Source: Janthinobacterium sp. GW458P (GTDB lineage Bacteria > Pseudomonadota > Gammaproteobacteria > Burkholderiales > Burkholderiaceae_D). From it: a stretch of DNA of 64,000 nt. Where the stretch lies: positions 192,345 to 256,344 of the forward strand of contig NZ_NEGZ01000001.1 of NCBI RefSeq assembly GCF_002127585.1, read 5' to 3'. How positions within the stretch are numbered: the first letter of the stretch is position 1; every line of letters starts with the position of its first letter. Both the position numbers and the translations under genes were made by a program. The notes under the pieces were generated by a model. That model searched no databases and was not told where the DNA came from. It was given only the letters and a program-made list of their open reading frames with translations. Below, in pieces: positions 1-8,510 of the stretch.

Positions 1-1123
1 TTCGCACGAATTCCACGTCATCGCCCATACGGGCGAAGACGCGCTCGTGTACTGCCCGACGTCCGACTACGCGGCCAACATGGAAGCGGCCGAAGCGCTG
101 CCGCCAGCGGGCGCGCGTCCAGCCGCCACCCAGGCCCTGACGAAAACGGCCACGCCGGACACCGTCAAGTGCGAAACCGTGGCAGCCTTGCTGGGTATTG
201 ATCTGTCGCGCACCGTGAAAACCATCGCCCTGACGGTGGAAACGACGGGCAAGGACGAGAAAGTCACGAAGCAGCATTTCATGCTGCTGCTGCGCGGCGA
301 CCATGAATTGAACGAGATCAAGGTGGGCAAGGTTGCCGGCCTGGCCGGTCACCGTTTCTCGACGGAAGCGGAAATCCTGGAAGTCTACGGCACCATCCCC
401 GGCTACCTGGGCCCGATCGGCACGCAAGCACCGGTCACCGTGGTGGCGGACCGCACTGTTGCCCTCATGAATGATTTCGTCTGCGGCGCGAATGCGGCCG
501 GTTTCCACTACACGGGCGCCAACTGGGGCCGTGACATGGCAGAGCCTGCCATCGTGGCCGACTTGCGCAATGTCGTTGCCGGCGACGCGTCGCCGGACGG
601 CCAGGGCCTGCTCGCCATCGAGCGCGGCATCGAAGTGGGCCACGTGTTCCAGCTGGGGACGGCGTATTCGGAAAGCATGAAAGCCACCTTCCTCGACGAA
701 AACGGCAAACCGGCGCCACTGCAGATGGGTTGCTACGGCATCGGCGTGACGCGCATCCTGGGCGCCGCCATCGAACAGAACTTCGACGACAAGGGCATCA
801 TCTGGCCAGCGTCGATCGCGCCTTTCGAAGTCGTGCTGTGCCCGATGGGCATGGACCGCAGCGAACTGGTCAAGGAAGAGACGGAGAAGCTGTACGCGGC
901 CCTGCAAGGCGCTGGCGTGGACGTCATCGTCGACGACCGCGGCCTGCGCCCTGGCGCCATGTTTGCTGACTGGGAACTGATTGGCGTGCCGCACCGCATC
1001 GTCATCGGCGAGCGCGGCCTGAAAGAAGGCAAGCTGGAATACCAGGGCCGCCGCGATGTGGAAGCGACCGGCGTGGCGCCGGACGAGATCGTCGCCTTCA
1101 TCCAGGGCAAAATGGCGCAGTGA
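1..1123 (+). CDS. proS: Prolyl-tRNA synthetase, C-terminal part (5' end outside window)
   Basis: This is the 3' portion of a bacterial-type ProRS, which charges tRNA-Pro in the cytoplasm. The reading frame is already open at base 2, so the start lies upstream; about 373 residues are visible against roughly 570 to 580 for the family. The first residues ([14 protein letters not shown], then [14 protein letters not shown]) belong to the class II catalytic core. They are followed by the inserted YbaK-like editing domain, where [17 protein letters not shown] is recognisable. The class II core resumes with [18 protein letters not shown] (motif 3 region), and the last 100 residues are the anticodon-binding domain ([20 protein letters not shown]). 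The TGA stop overlaps the GTG start of the next gene by 4 bp, so the two are probably translationally coupled. Confidence 0.97.
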   Translation, partial: SHEFHVIAHTGEDALVYCPTSDYAANMEAAEALPPAGARPAATQALTKTATPDTVKCETVAALLGIDLSRTVKTIALTVETTGKDEKVTKQHFMLLLRGDHELNEIKVGKVAGLAGHRFSTEAEILEVYGTIPGYLGPIGTQAPVTVVADRTVALMNDFVCGANAAGFHYTGANWGRDMAEPAIVADLRNVVAGDASPDGQGLLAIERGIEVGHVFQLGTAYSESMKATFLDENGKPAPLQMGCYGIGVTRILGAAIEQNFDDKGIIWPASIAPFEVVLCPMGMDRSELVKEETEKLYAALQGAGVDVIVDDRGLRPGAMFADWELIGVPHRIVIGERGLKEGKLEYQGRRDVEATGVAPDEIVAFIQGKMAQ

Positions 1124-1746
1124 AGCGCCCATCGCTAAGTAAAACGGCCGGCGCGCTCGCGCTGGCCGCCTGCCTGGCCTGCGCTCCCCTGGCACAGGCC
1201 GGCAACCAGAAGGAGGAGGCGCTGGCCGACTCCGTCCGCCTGGCCCTGTCGCACGCGATCCGCGACGAACGCCCGCCGCAACCCAAATTTGCCACGCGCG
1301 CCGACTTGCAGCGCTACCAGCAATGGCTGGCGCAGATGTCGCAACGCCTGCAGCGCAAGCTGCCGGACGCCCAGCTGCGCACGGAATTCCTGGAAACCGT
1401 CTGGTACGAGTCGCGCCGCGCGGGCCTGGAGCCGGCCCTGGTGCTGGGCCTGATCCAGGTCGAGTCGGCCTATCGCAAATACGCCGTTTCGCTGGCCGGC
1501 GCGCGCGGCTACATGCAGGTGATGCCATTCTGGACGGGCGTCATCGGCGACCATGACCGCAGCAAGCTGTTCCACATGCAGACGAATCTGCGCTACGGCT
1601 GCGCCATCCTGCGCATGTACCTGGACATGGAAAAGGGCGACTTATACCTGGCGCTGGGGCGCTACAACGGCAGCCGGGGGCGGGCCGAGTACCCGAATGC
1701 CGTGCGGGCGGCGTGGCGGCAGTGGGAATTCAAGCCAGCCAGTTGA
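1120..1746 (+). CDS. Lytic transglycosylase, SLT domain
   Basis: This is a predicted soluble lytic murein transglycosylase-like enzyme of 208 residues that would cleave peptidoglycan glycan strands in the periplasm. The start is a GTG overlapping the proS stop (GTGA). An N-terminal signal peptide is clear: basic MKRPSLSK, a hydrophobic stretch, then a likely cleavage site after LAQA. The SLT fold is shown by [19 protein letters not shown], with the catalytic Glu in VES, followed by [12 protein letters not shown] and by [29 protein letters not shown]. The position directly behind proS is a familiar betaproteobacterial arrangement. Substrate details cannot be read from sequence. The convergent SWIB-domain gene lies downstream with a hairpin between them. 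Confidence 0.9.
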   Translation: MKRPSLSKTAGALALAACLACAPLAQAGNQKEEALADSVRLALSHAIRDERPPQPKFATRADLQRYQQWLAQMSQRLQRKLPDAQLRTEFLETVWYESRRAGLEPALVLGLIQVESAYRKYAVSLAGARGYMQVMPFWTGVIGDHDRSKLFHMQTNLRYGCAILRMYLDMEKGDLYLALGRYNGSRGRAEYPNAVRAAWRQWEFKPAS

Positions 1747-1755
1747 CCGGCAGGC

Positions 1756-1791
1756 AAAAAAATGCCCCGCTCGCAGTGATGCGGCGGGGCA
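1756..1791 (-). terminator. Intrinsic terminator of the SWIB-domain gene
   Basis: A perfect 8-bp stem (TGCCCCGC at 1763-1770, GCGGGGCA at 1784-1791) is followed on the minus strand by a run of seven T (the A run at 1756-1762). It sits between convergent genes and, read leftwards, ends the SWIB-protein transcript. It may also slow rightward transcription, but there is no T run on that side. Confidence 0.75.
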
Positions 1792-1825
1792 CTCGCTCGG
1801 CGGTTGAAGCCGGCGCGTATCTGAT

Positions 1826-2221
1826 TTATTTCAAATGATCGGAGATCAGTTTCGTCATTTCAAACATGGAGACTTGGGCTTTGCCGCCGAAAACTGCTTT
1901 CAGCTTGTCGTCCGCATTGATCATGCGGCGGTTGGCCGGATCTTGCAGATCGAGTTTTTTGATGTAATCCCATACCTTTTTGGTCACTTCCGTGCGCGGC
2001 AGCGGTGCTGCGCCAACGACGGCTGCCAGGGAGGCGGATGGCGTCATCGCTTTCATGAATGCTGCGTTTGGCTTGCGTGGTGTTGCCGGTGCTGCCGCTT
2101 TCTTCGCCGCTGCTGGTTTCGCTGCTGCTTTGGCTGCGGGTGCTGCTTTCTTGGCGGCTGCAGGCTTGGCTGCTGCTGCTTTGGCTGGCGCTGCTACTGG
2201 GGTTTTTTTGGCTGTTGCCAT
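1826..2221 (-). CDS. SWIB/MDM2-domain protein with histone-like N-terminus
   Basis: A 131-residue protein in two parts. Residues 1 to about 50 are Lys/Ala/Pro-rich with AAKPAAAKKAA-type repeats, like bacterial histone-H1-like tails that bind DNA. Residues 55 to 131 form a SWIB domain (LPRTEVTKKVWDYIKKLDLQ, then NRRMINADDKLKAVFGG and MFEMTKLISDHLK). Stand-alone SWIB proteins occur in several bacterial groups including chlamydiae and betaproteobacteria; a role in chromosome condensation or topology is plausible but not established here. ATG at 2221 is preceded on its strand by a good GGAGG ribosome site. A second Lys/Ala/Pro-rich protein is encoded at 24303-25580. Confidence 0.9.
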   Translation of the reverse strand: MATAKKTPVAAPAKAAAAKPAAAKKAAPAAKAAAKPAAAKKAAAPATPRKPNAAFMKAMTPSASLAAVVGAAPLPRTEVTKKVWDYIKKLDLQDPANRRMINADDKLKAVFGGKAQVSMFEMTKLISDHLK

Positions 2222-2455
2222 CTTCGAGCCTCCTTAACAAACACATGGGAAATTGCGCAATTAATCGCACGGCTAATATTGGTGTGGATTTACCTAGTAT
2301 GCAAGTGTTTTTCACGTTTTCACGAGGAAAAAGCAGGGAAATGGCAATGCTGTCGCCCGGGCGCACCGCTTGGGAGCGCAGAACGGCGTTTTTGCCCGTA
2401 AATGGCATGGTTGCTGGCTATGCGGGGAGGGGGACTGCGGAGGGAGGGGAGCGTG

Positions 2456-2486
2456 ATGCCGGACACCTGAAAATGCAATCCGGCAT
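2456..2486 (+). terminator. Orphan hairpin with T-rich tail
   Basis: An 8-bp stem (ATGCCGGA at 2456-2463, TCCGGCAT at 2479-2486) is followed by TATTTTAT on the plus strand. No plus-strand gene was found ahead of it. It could be a back-up terminator for read-through from the transglycosylase side or a remnant. Apart from this hairpin and the structured repeat further right, nothing else was recognised between 2222 and 2652. Confidence 0.3.
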
Positions 2487-2540
2487 TATTTTATAACGGT
2501 GTTTCTGGATTCGAACTACGCCTCACGCGGCGTAAAAAAG

Positions 2541-2652
2541 GCCTTCAAAATCACAGCGAGCGGGGATGATTTGTGGCCGAGAAGCGCAAGCGCACTCTAG
2601 TGCGCTGAGCATCGCCGGCCGCAAGGCGCCCCGCGCAGCGGATTTTGAAGCC
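2541..2652. repeat. Structured intergenic repeat, copy A (next to ffh stop)
   Basis: A 112-bp element abuts the ffh stop codon (2653-2655). Outer arms: G2541 and 2543-2552 pair with 2641-2650 and C2652, with one C-C mismatch (2542 and 2651). A middle stem pairs TTGTGGCC (2571-2578) with GGCCGCAA (2617-2624), with one G-T pair. The apical 16-base palindrome is GCGCACTCTAGTGCGC (2590-2605). A second copy lies at 43055-43172. On the minus strand the outer stem runs directly into six T (complement of 2534-2539), so this copy probably also terminates ffh transcription. Origin and function are unknown; REP-like sequence or structured RNA module are both possible. Confidence 0.8.
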
Positions 2653-4020
2653 TTACCTCATCCCGGGCATCATGCCCTTCATGGAGCGCATCATCTTCAT
2701 CATGCCGCCGCCCGACAATTTCTTCATCATCGTCTGCATCTGCTCGAATTGCGTCAGCATGCGGTTCACTTCCTGCACCTGCACGCCGGCGCCGGCGGCG
2801 ATGCGGCGCTTGCGCGTCGCCTTGATCAGTTCAGGCTTGGCGCGTTCCTGCGGCGTCATCGAATCGATGATGCCGCACATGCGGCGCACCTGCTTATCGG
2901 CCTGATCCATGTTCTTGCCGCCTGCCGCCTGCTGGAACTGGGCCGGCAGCTTGTCCATCAGGTTGGCCATGCCGCCCATTTTCTTCATTTGCCCCAGCTG
3001 CGCCTTGAAGTCGTTCATGTCGAACTTGCCGCCGACCTTGATCTTTTGCGCCAGATCGGCCGCCGCCTTGCTGTCGACGCCCTTGCGCGCCTCTTCGACC
3101 AGCGCGAGGATGTCGCCCATGCCCAGGATGCGGTTGGCCATGCGGGTCGGGTCGAACGCTTCCAGGCCGTCGAGTTTTTCCGAGACACCGGCAAACTTGA
3201 TCGGTTTGCCCGTGATGTGGCGCACCGACAGGGCCGCACCGCCGCGCGCGTCGCCATCGAGCTTGGTCAGCACGATACCGGTCAGCGGCAGCGCATCGTT
3301 AAAGGCTTTCGCCGTGTTGATGGCGTCCTGGCCCAGCATGGCGTCGACGACAAACAGGGTTTCGATCGGTTTCACGGCGCCGTGGACGGCGGCGATTTCG
3401 CGCATCATCTCTTCGTCGATACCGAGGCGGCCCGCCGTATCGATGATCAGTACGTCGTGGTAGTGCTTTTTCGCCCAGTCCAGCGCGGCCAGCGCGATAT
3501 CGACCGGCTTGTCCGTGCTGGTGGACGGGAAGAAGTCGGCGCCCACCTGGGCCGTGACCGATTGCAGCTGGGCGATCGCGGCGGGACGGTACACGTCGGC
3601 CGAGACGGTCAGCACTTTCTTCTTCTTTTCTTCCTTCAGGTACTTCGCCAGCTTGCCGACGGTGGTGGTTTTACCCACACCCTGCAAACCGGCCATCAGG
3701 ATGATGGCGGGCGGCTGCTGGGCAAAGCTGATCTGCGACGCTTCCGGTCCCAGGTCGGCGCCCATCAGGGCGGCCAGCTCGCGCTGCACCACGCCCACCA
3801 GGGCCTGGCCTGGCGTGAGCGAGGAAATGACATCCTCGCCCATGGCTTTTTCTTTGACTTTGGCGATGAATTCGCGCACGGCGGGCAGGGCGACGTCGGC
3901 CTCGAGCAGCGCCAGGCGCACTTCGCGCAGCATGTCGGCGGTGTTCGCTTCGGTCAGGCGCGCCTCGCCGCGCATGGTCTTGACGACTTTGGCAAGCCGT
4001 TGGGTGAGATTATCTAGCAT
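2653..4020 (-). CDS. ffh: Signal recognition particle protein Ffh
   Basis: SRP54-type GTPase that, with 4.5S RNA, brings ribosomes making membrane proteins to FtsY. At 455 residues it has the usual length. The N domain covers about residues 1-90; the G domain carries the P-loop GLQGVGKTT at 111-119, then DTAGRLGIDEEMM, TKLDGDARGGAALS and the GxGD-like GMGDILALVEEA region. The C-terminal M domain is methionine-rich, ending in MMKMMRSMKGMMPGMR. ATG at 4020 is the only sensible start. Its upstream region contains a strong hairpin (4059-4110), and its downstream side ends in the structured repeat at 2541-2652. Confidence 0.98.
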   Translation of the reverse strand: MLDNLTQRLAKVVKTMRGEARLTEANTADMLREVRLALLEADVALPAVREFIAKVKEKAMGEDVISSLTPGQALVGVVQRELAALMGADLGPEASQISFAQQPPAIILMAGLQGVGKTTTVGKLAKYLKEEKKKKVLTVSADVYRPAAIAQLQSVTAQVGADFFPSTSTDKPVDIALAALDWAKKHYHDVLIIDTAGRLGIDEEMMREIAAVHGAVKPIETLFVVDAMLGQDAINTAKAFNDALPLTGIVLTKLDGDARGGAALSVRHITGKPIKFAGVSEKLDGLEAFDPTRMANRILGMGDILALVEEARKGVDSKAAADLAQKIKVGGKFDMNDFKAQLGQMKKMGGMANLMDKLPAQFQQAAGGKNMDQADKQVRRMCGIIDSMTPQERAKPELIKATRKRRIAAGAGVQVQEVNRMLTQFEQMQTMMKKLSGGGMMKMMRSMKGMMPGMR

Positions 4021-4058
4021 GATGAACCTGCAATGAAAAGCTTGGGAGTGGGCGGCGC

Positions 4059-4110
4059 TAGGAGCTTAGCCCAGCAGGAGATGTATTCATCTACTGGGCG
4101 GGAGGCTCTA
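4059..4110. other. Hairpin upstream of ffh (candidate leader structure)
   Basis: Imperfect palindrome about 40 bp in front of the ffh start. GCCCAG (4069-4074) pairs with CTGGGC (4094-4099), AGATG (4079-4083) with CATCT (4088-4092), and an outer arm TAGGAGC (4059-4065) pairs with GCTCTA (4105-4110) with one bulged base. There is no T run. It could lie in the ffh 5' leader or be a regulatory DNA palindrome; no known family was recognised. Confidence 0.4.
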
Positions 4111-4250
4111 AACCGGACGATGGGCGTCATTTTACCTTATCGCGGTTGGCTGGCGGTCCCGCGCAGCAGCGCCTGACGGTTGGCCTGCTTTTGAATGAGT
4201 TGGTATTTCTGGCAATGCCACGATTGCATGAAAGTCAAAAACACGGTTAA

Positions 4251-4270
4251 AATGAGAATAATTCTTATTT
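4251..4270. promoter_or_regulatory. Fur-box-like operator
   Basis: TGAGAATAATTCTTA (4253-4267) is a 7-1-7 inverted repeat with one mismatch, and the AATGAGAAT half resembles the Fur-box core (GATAATGATAATCATTATC). It lies 41 bp ahead of the FecI-type sigma factor, a classical Fur-repressed position. Iron repression of the whole cluster is inferred from this site and the gene content. Confidence 0.7.
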
Positions 4271-4310
4271 ACATTCGCAGGCGCGCCGCGCTTGACCGGA
4301 AAGGGATGCC

Positions 4311-4820
4311 ATGTCGGCCGCCGATTTTGCCCAGCAACAAGACCTGCACGCGCTCTACAGCAGCCATCACGGCTGGCTGCAGGGCTGGCTGCGGCATAAG
4401 CTGGGCCATGCGGGCGATGCGGCGGATCTGGCGCAAGACACCTTCATCAGCGTGCTGAGCAACGGTACGGCGCCGCAGATCCGCGAAGCGCGGCCGTTTC
4501 TTGCCACTGTCGCGCGCCGCCTGGTGGCGCACCGCTACCGCCGGCAAGTGCTGGAAGACGCCTACCTGCAGGCGCTCGCTTGCCTGCCGCACGAGGTAGC
4601 GCCCGCGCCCGAAGCGCGGCTGCTGGCGCTGGAAGCGTTGCAGGAAATCGACCAGGCCCTCGAAGGCTTGCCCGCGCCCGTGCGCACGGCGTTTTTGCTA
4701 GCGCAATTGGAGGGCCTCAGCTATGCCGAGATCGCCGCGCGCCTGAAGGTGTCGGCCAGCTCGGTCAAGCAATACCTGACGCGCGCCAACCGCCAGGTGT
4801 TTTTCTCGCTGCCGGCATGA
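4311..4820 (+). CDS. ECF sigma factor, FecI type
   Basis: A 169-residue extracytoplasmic-function sigma factor of the iron-starvation FecI group. Region 2 covers roughly residues 10-75 (LYSSHHGWLQGWLRHKLGHAG, then DAADLAQDTFISVL) and region 4 covers 108-160 (LPAPVRTAFLLAQLEGLSYA, then EIAARLKVSASSVKQYLTRA, the helix-turn-helix). ATG at 4311 follows an AAGGG ribosome site. A Fur-box-like site precedes it, and the anti-sigma gene overlaps its stop by 4 bp. The usual output is transcription of the neighbouring TonB-dependent receptor. Confidence 0.92.
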   Translation: MSAADFAQQQDLHALYSSHHGWLQGWLRHKLGHAGDAADLAQDTFISVLSNGTAPQIREARPFLATVARRLVAHRYRRQVLEDAYLQALACLPHEVAPAPEARLLALEALQEIDQALEGLPAPVRTAFLLAQLEGLSYAEIAARLKVSASSVKQYLTRANRQVFFSLPA

Positions 4821-5809
4821 GCGCGGTGGCAGAATCCACGGCCCCGGCAGCGATCCACGAGGAAGTGCAGCAGCAGGCGGCCGAATGGCTGACCGTGCTG
4901 ATGTCGGACGCGGCCAGCGCAGCGGAGCACGCGGCCTGGCAGCGCTGGCGCGCAGCCGACCCGGAACATGAACGGGCCTGGCGGCATATTGAAGCGGTAT
5001 CGCAGCGCTTCAACGGCTTGCATCGCAGCGCGGCCGCGCAGGCGCTGGCCGGCACGCAGCAGAACGCCGCCAACGGCAAGCGGCGCCAGTTGCTGGCGTG
5101 GCTGGGCGTGGCGGCCGGCGGCGGTTTGCTGGCCGCGCAGACGGGCGCCTGGGATGCAGTCCGCACCGTGCGCGCCGACTACCGCACGGCCACGGGCGAG
5201 CGGCGCGAGGTGGCGCTGGACGACGGCAGCATGCTCAGCCTGAATACGGGATCGGCCGTGAACGTGCGTTTTGACGCCAGCCGCCGCCTGATCGAGCTGC
5301 TGGCTGGTGAAATCCTCGTCGCCAGCGGCCACGGCGCCGGCAGCGCCGCGCCGCTGGAAGTGGTCACGCGCGAAGGCGTGGTGCGCGCGCTGGGCACGCG
5401 CTTTGCCGTGCGCCAGCACGATGGCACCAGCACGGTGGACGTGTTTGAAAGCGCCGTTGACATCAGCCCCCGCGACGGCGATGGCGTGCCAATGCGGCTG
5501 GCGGCCGGGCGTGGCGTGGCGTTTTCGCGCCACGCGCCCGGCGCGCCGCACGCCATCGATGCGTCTGCCGACGGCTGGTCGCGCGGGCAGCTGATCGTCG
5601 ACGACGTGACCCTGGGCGATTTCCTGGCCGACCTGGCCCGTTATCGCCCCGGCGTGATTCATTGTGCGCCGGAGGTCGCCCGGTTGCGCCTGTCGGGTGT
5701 ATTCCCGCTGGACGACACCCAGCGCATCCTGACCATGCTGCCCCATTCCCTGCCGGTGCAGGTGCGCAGCCGCACGCCGTTTTGGGTGACGGTGGAGCCC
5801 GCCCCATAG
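4817..5809 (+). CDS. FecR-type anti-sigma / signal transducer
   Basis: A 330-residue membrane protein that holds and activates the adjacent sigma factor. The start is the ATG overlapping the sigma stop (ATGA). Residues 10-60 match the DUF4880 N-terminal domain of FecR proteins (QQQAAEWLTVLMSD, AWQRWRAADPEHERAWRHIE). One hydrophobic segment near residue 100 (LLAWLGVAAGGGLLAA) is the single membrane span. The periplasmic FecR domain follows (TATGERREVALDDGSMLSLN, GEILVASG, VVRALGTRFAVRQHDG). The C-terminal region ends in a secretin/TonB-short-like segment (VARLRLSGVFPLDDTQRILT). FecR normally contacts the N-terminal signalling domain of its receptor; the receptor encoded next lacks that domain. 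Confidence 0.93.
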   Translation: MSAVAESTAPAAIHEEVQQQAAEWLTVLMSDAASAAEHAAWQRWRAADPEHERAWRHIEAVSQRFNGLHRSAAAQALAGTQQNAANGKRRQLLAWLGVAAGGGLLAAQTGAWDAVRTVRADYRTATGERREVALDDGSMLSLNTGSAVNVRFDASRRLIELLAGEILVASGHGAGSAAPLEVVTREGVVRALGTRFAVRQHDGTSTVDVFESAVDISPRDGDGVPMRLAAGRGVAFSRHAPGAPHAIDASADGWSRGQLIVDDVTLGDFLADLARYRPGVIHCAPEVARLRLSGVFPLDDTQRILTMLPHSLPVQVRSRTPFWVTVEPAP

Positions 5810-5919
5810 CAGGCCCGTAAAAATATTTACAGTTCGATTGCCCGTTTTTAGTTTTCGCGGCACCTACAGAGTAGGCGCCTATTTCTTACCGTCTCATGAC
5901 GCCATTTTCAGGATTTTTC

Positions 5920-8118
5920 ATGCCACAAGCTTTGCAAATTGCTATTTCGACATCGCATCTTTCCAGACTGCGCCCGCTGGCGCAGGCGGCTGCGGCCCTG
6001 TGCCTGGCCGCGGGCCTGCCGGCGCTGGCCCAGCAGGCGCCAGCCGGCCCTGCGTCCGAGCAGACCATGGCCGGCGTCTCCGTCACCGCGGGGCGCGATG
6101 CGACGACAGAAGGCAGCGGCTCCTATACGACGGGCGTGAGCAACACGGCAACCAAGCTGAACCTGTCGCTGCGCGAGACGCCGCAGTCGGTCAGCGTGCT
6201 GACGCGCCAGCAGATCGACGACCTGGGCATCACCACGCTGGACGACGCCGTGCAGTCGATCACGGGGTTGGTCATGCAAAAAGGCAACTTTACGGGCGAT
6301 TCGGGCAGTTTCAGCGCACGGGGCTTTCCAGTCGACAACATCCTGCTCGACGGCTTGCCCACCAGCCTCGGTGCGAACAATACTTTTAATGGCGACAATG
6401 ACGACCTGGCCATCTACGACCGCATCGAGGTGGTGCGCGGCGCCACGGGCTTGACCACGGGCAGCGGCACGCCCAGCGCGGCCATCAATATGGTGCGCAA
6501 GCGCCCGACGGCCACGCCGCAGGCGTCGTTCTCGGCCAGCGTGGGCAGCTGGAGCAACTACCGCCTGGAAGCCGACGCCGCCAACGCGCTCAATGAAGCG
6601 AAGACCGTGCGCGGGCGCATGGTCGTCACGCTGCAGGACAAGAAGGATTTTGTCGACGTGCTGCATGGCCGCAATCACCAGCTGTACGGCGTCATCGAGG
6701 CCGACCTGCGCCCTGACACCACGTTGACCCTGGGTGCGCATTACCGCAAGACCGATAACGACGGCGTCACGACGGGCGTGGTCACGGCCGCCGACGGCCG
6801 CTTCTTGAATTTGCCCCGCTCGACTTACCTGGGCAGCGACTTCGACGGCTGGCGCCAGACCGATAAAACCATCTTCGCCGAACTGGAACACCGCTTCGGC
6901 AACGGCTGGAAGGCCAGGCTGGCGGCCACGCGCAAGACGCCGGAGATCGATACCACGTTTTCCGGCATCAACCGTCGTGGCGACACCCTGCGCTTCAATT
7001 CGCAAAGCTACCGCGCCGAACTGGCCAACACCAGCTACGACGCGTATGCGAGCGGCAGCTACGGCCTGTTCGGCCGCCAGCACGAGCTGACGGTCGGCGC
7101 CAGCCACCGCCGTTCGTCGAAAAACAGCTATGGCGGATGGGCGCCGTACAGCTGGGGCGCGAACGCGCCCGTGCTTGACCCGTACAACTGGGACGCGGGC
7201 AGCGTGGCGCGCCCCGTCATCAACTACGCGCAGTGGCGCACGGCCAGCATCACCGAGCAAAGCGGCATATATGCGGGCACGCGCCTGCGCCTGGCCGACC
7301 CGCTGTCGCTGGTGCTGGGCGGGCGCGTAAGCTGGTACAAGGACGACGCCGGCTATTCGGTGGCGCGCGAATTCACGCCCTACGCCGGCGTCGTGTATGA
7401 CCTCGACAAGCAGCATTCCGTGTACGCCAGCTGGACCGAGATCTTTCAGCCGCAGGCGGCCACGGACGTCCATGCGCAGCCCCTGAAGCCGATCAGCGGC
7501 ACCAACTATGAAGCTGGCGTGAAGGGCGAATATTTCGGCGGCGCTCTCAATGCCAGCGCGGCCGTGTTCCAGATCCGCCAGCAGAACCGCGGCGTGGACG
7601 ATCTGGCCGGCCCGACTCCCTGCCCCGGCAGCACCTGGGGCTATTGCCAGCGCGCCTCGGGCGAAGTGCGCAGCGAAGGCGTGGAACTGGACGTGGCGGG
7701 CGCGCTGACGCCGAACTGGCAGCTGTCGGCCGGTTTTACGTATGTGAAGGCGCAATTTACGCGCGACAGCGATCCGGCCAATATCGGCAAGGATTTTAAT
7801 AGCCGCTATCCGCGCCAGCAGCTCAAGCTGGCCACCAGCTACCGCCTGTCCGGCGCGGCGCAGGGCTGGCGCGTCGGCGCCTCGGTGTACGGCCAGGGCG
7901 CGACCGAGTCGAGCGACGGCACCTACCATCTGCGCCAGGGCCGCTATGCGATCGTGGGCCTGAACGCGGCCTGGCAGATCGACAGCCGCGCCGAGCTGCG
8001 CCTGAACGTCAACAATGCGCTCGACAAGCACTATTACCAGAGCATCTATTCCGATGTCTTCGGCAACCTGGCAGGGGCGCCGCGCAACGTGATGCTGACA
8101 TTGAACTACAAACTGTAA
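5920..8118 (+). CDS. TonB-dependent siderophore receptor
   Basis: Outer-membrane ferric-siderophore receptor. I chose ATG 5920 because an AGGA ribosome site lies 6 bp ahead; an in-frame ATG at 5896 would add eight residues. A signal peptide ends near GLPALAQQ. The plug domain follows at once (LRETPQSVSVLTRQQIDDLG, DDAVQSITGLV, SARGFPVDNILLDGLP), and then a 22-strand-type barrel of about 560 residues that ends NVMLTLNYKL. Total length is 732. There is no room for the roughly 80-residue STN signalling domain found in FecA or FpvA. The substrate cannot be named from sequence; the family includes hydroxamate and catecholate receptors. Confidence 0.95.
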   Translation: MPQALQIAISTSHLSRLRPLAQAAAALCLAAGLPALAQQAPAGPASEQTMAGVSVTAGRDATTEGSGSYTTGVSNTATKLNLSLRETPQSVSVLTRQQIDDLGITTLDDAVQSITGLVMQKGNFTGDSGSFSARGFPVDNILLDGLPTSLGANNTFNGDNDDLAIYDRIEVVRGATGLTTGSGTPSAAINMVRKRPTATPQASFSASVGSWSNYRLEADAANALNEAKTVRGRMVVTLQDKKDFVDVLHGRNHQLYGVIEADLRPDTTLTLGAHYRKTDNDGVTTGVVTAADGRFLNLPRSTYLGSDFDGWRQTDKTIFAELEHRFGNGWKARLAATRKTPEIDTTFSGINRRGDTLRFNSQSYRAELANTSYDAYASGSYGLFGRQHELTVGASHRRSSKNSYGGWAPYSWGANAPVLDPYNWDAGSVARPVINYAQWRTASITEQSGIYAGTRLRLADPLSLVLGGRVSWYKDDAGYSVAREFTPYAGVVYDLDKQHSVYASWTEIFQPQAATDVHAQPLKPISGTNYEAGVKGEYFGGALNASAAVFQIRQQNRGVDDLAGPTPCPGSTWGYCQRASGEVRSEGVELDVAGALTPNWQLSAGFTYVKAQFTRDSDPANIGKDFNSRYPRQQLKLATSYRLSGAAQGWRVGASVYGQGATESSDGTYHLRQGRYAIVGLNAAWQIDSRAELRLNVNNALDKHYYQSIYSDVFGNLAGAPRNVMLTLNYKL

Positions 8119-8228
8119 ACAATCACTTTTGAATGACCTATCTTGATGAAGGATGCATGGCTTATGGATGTGCAGTTGAATCTGGCCCGCGACGGCGCGG
8201 GCCAGCGTATGCCACAGGGAGCGCCGCG

Positions 8229-8510
8229 ATGATGAAATCGGCCAATATGATGTTGTTTTCGCGCGTGCTCGCCGCCGTTTTCGGCGGCTATGCGCTCACG
8301 TCCGGCGTGGCCGTGCTGCTGGCGGCCGTGCTGCCGCTGTCGCGCGCCGAAGCCGTGCTGACGGCGACCCTGAGCGCCTTTGTCGTCTACACCTGCGCCG
8401 TGATCTGGGTCTTTGCCGTGCAAGACCTGCGCCGCGCCTGGCTCGGCATGCTGCTGCCAGCGATCCTGTGCGGCGGCATCGGCCTGCTGCTGTCGCGGGG
8501 GGCCGCATGA
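8229..8510 (+). CDS. DUF3649 small membrane protein
   Basis: A 93-residue protein with three hydrophobic segments, typical of the DUF3649 family that accompanies siderophore receptors. ATG at 8229 (MMKSANMMLFSRVLAAVFGG) is chosen for its AGGGAG ribosome site; the upstream in-frame extension is Arg/Gly-rich and unlikely. Its stop overlaps the start of the PepSY gene (ATGA). Biochemical function is not established; the genomic association suggests a part in ferric-siderophore processing at the inner membrane. Confidence 0.82.
   Translation: MMKSANMMLFSRVLAAVFGGYALTSGVAVLLAAVLPLSRAEAVLTATLSAFVVYTCAVIWVFAVQDLRRAWLGMLLPAILCGGIGLLLSRGAA

Noticed and set aside
2507-2516. T-loop-like GTTCGAATCC on the minus strand, hinting at a tRNA
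   Set aside because: The flanks do not form a T stem, acceptor or anticodon arm; a chance match.
2566-4017. Long plus-strand frame opposite ffh, and similar long frames opposite the receptor, nrdA, nrdB and chpA
   Set aside because: GC-rich coding DNA leaves antisense frames open; these are His/Arg/Gln-rich, lack family motifs and lie over clearly recognised genes.
4311-8118. Calling the cluster fecIRA with ferric citrate as substrate
   Set aside because: The receptor lacks the FecA signalling domain and belongs to the broad siderophore-receptor family; the substrate is unknown.
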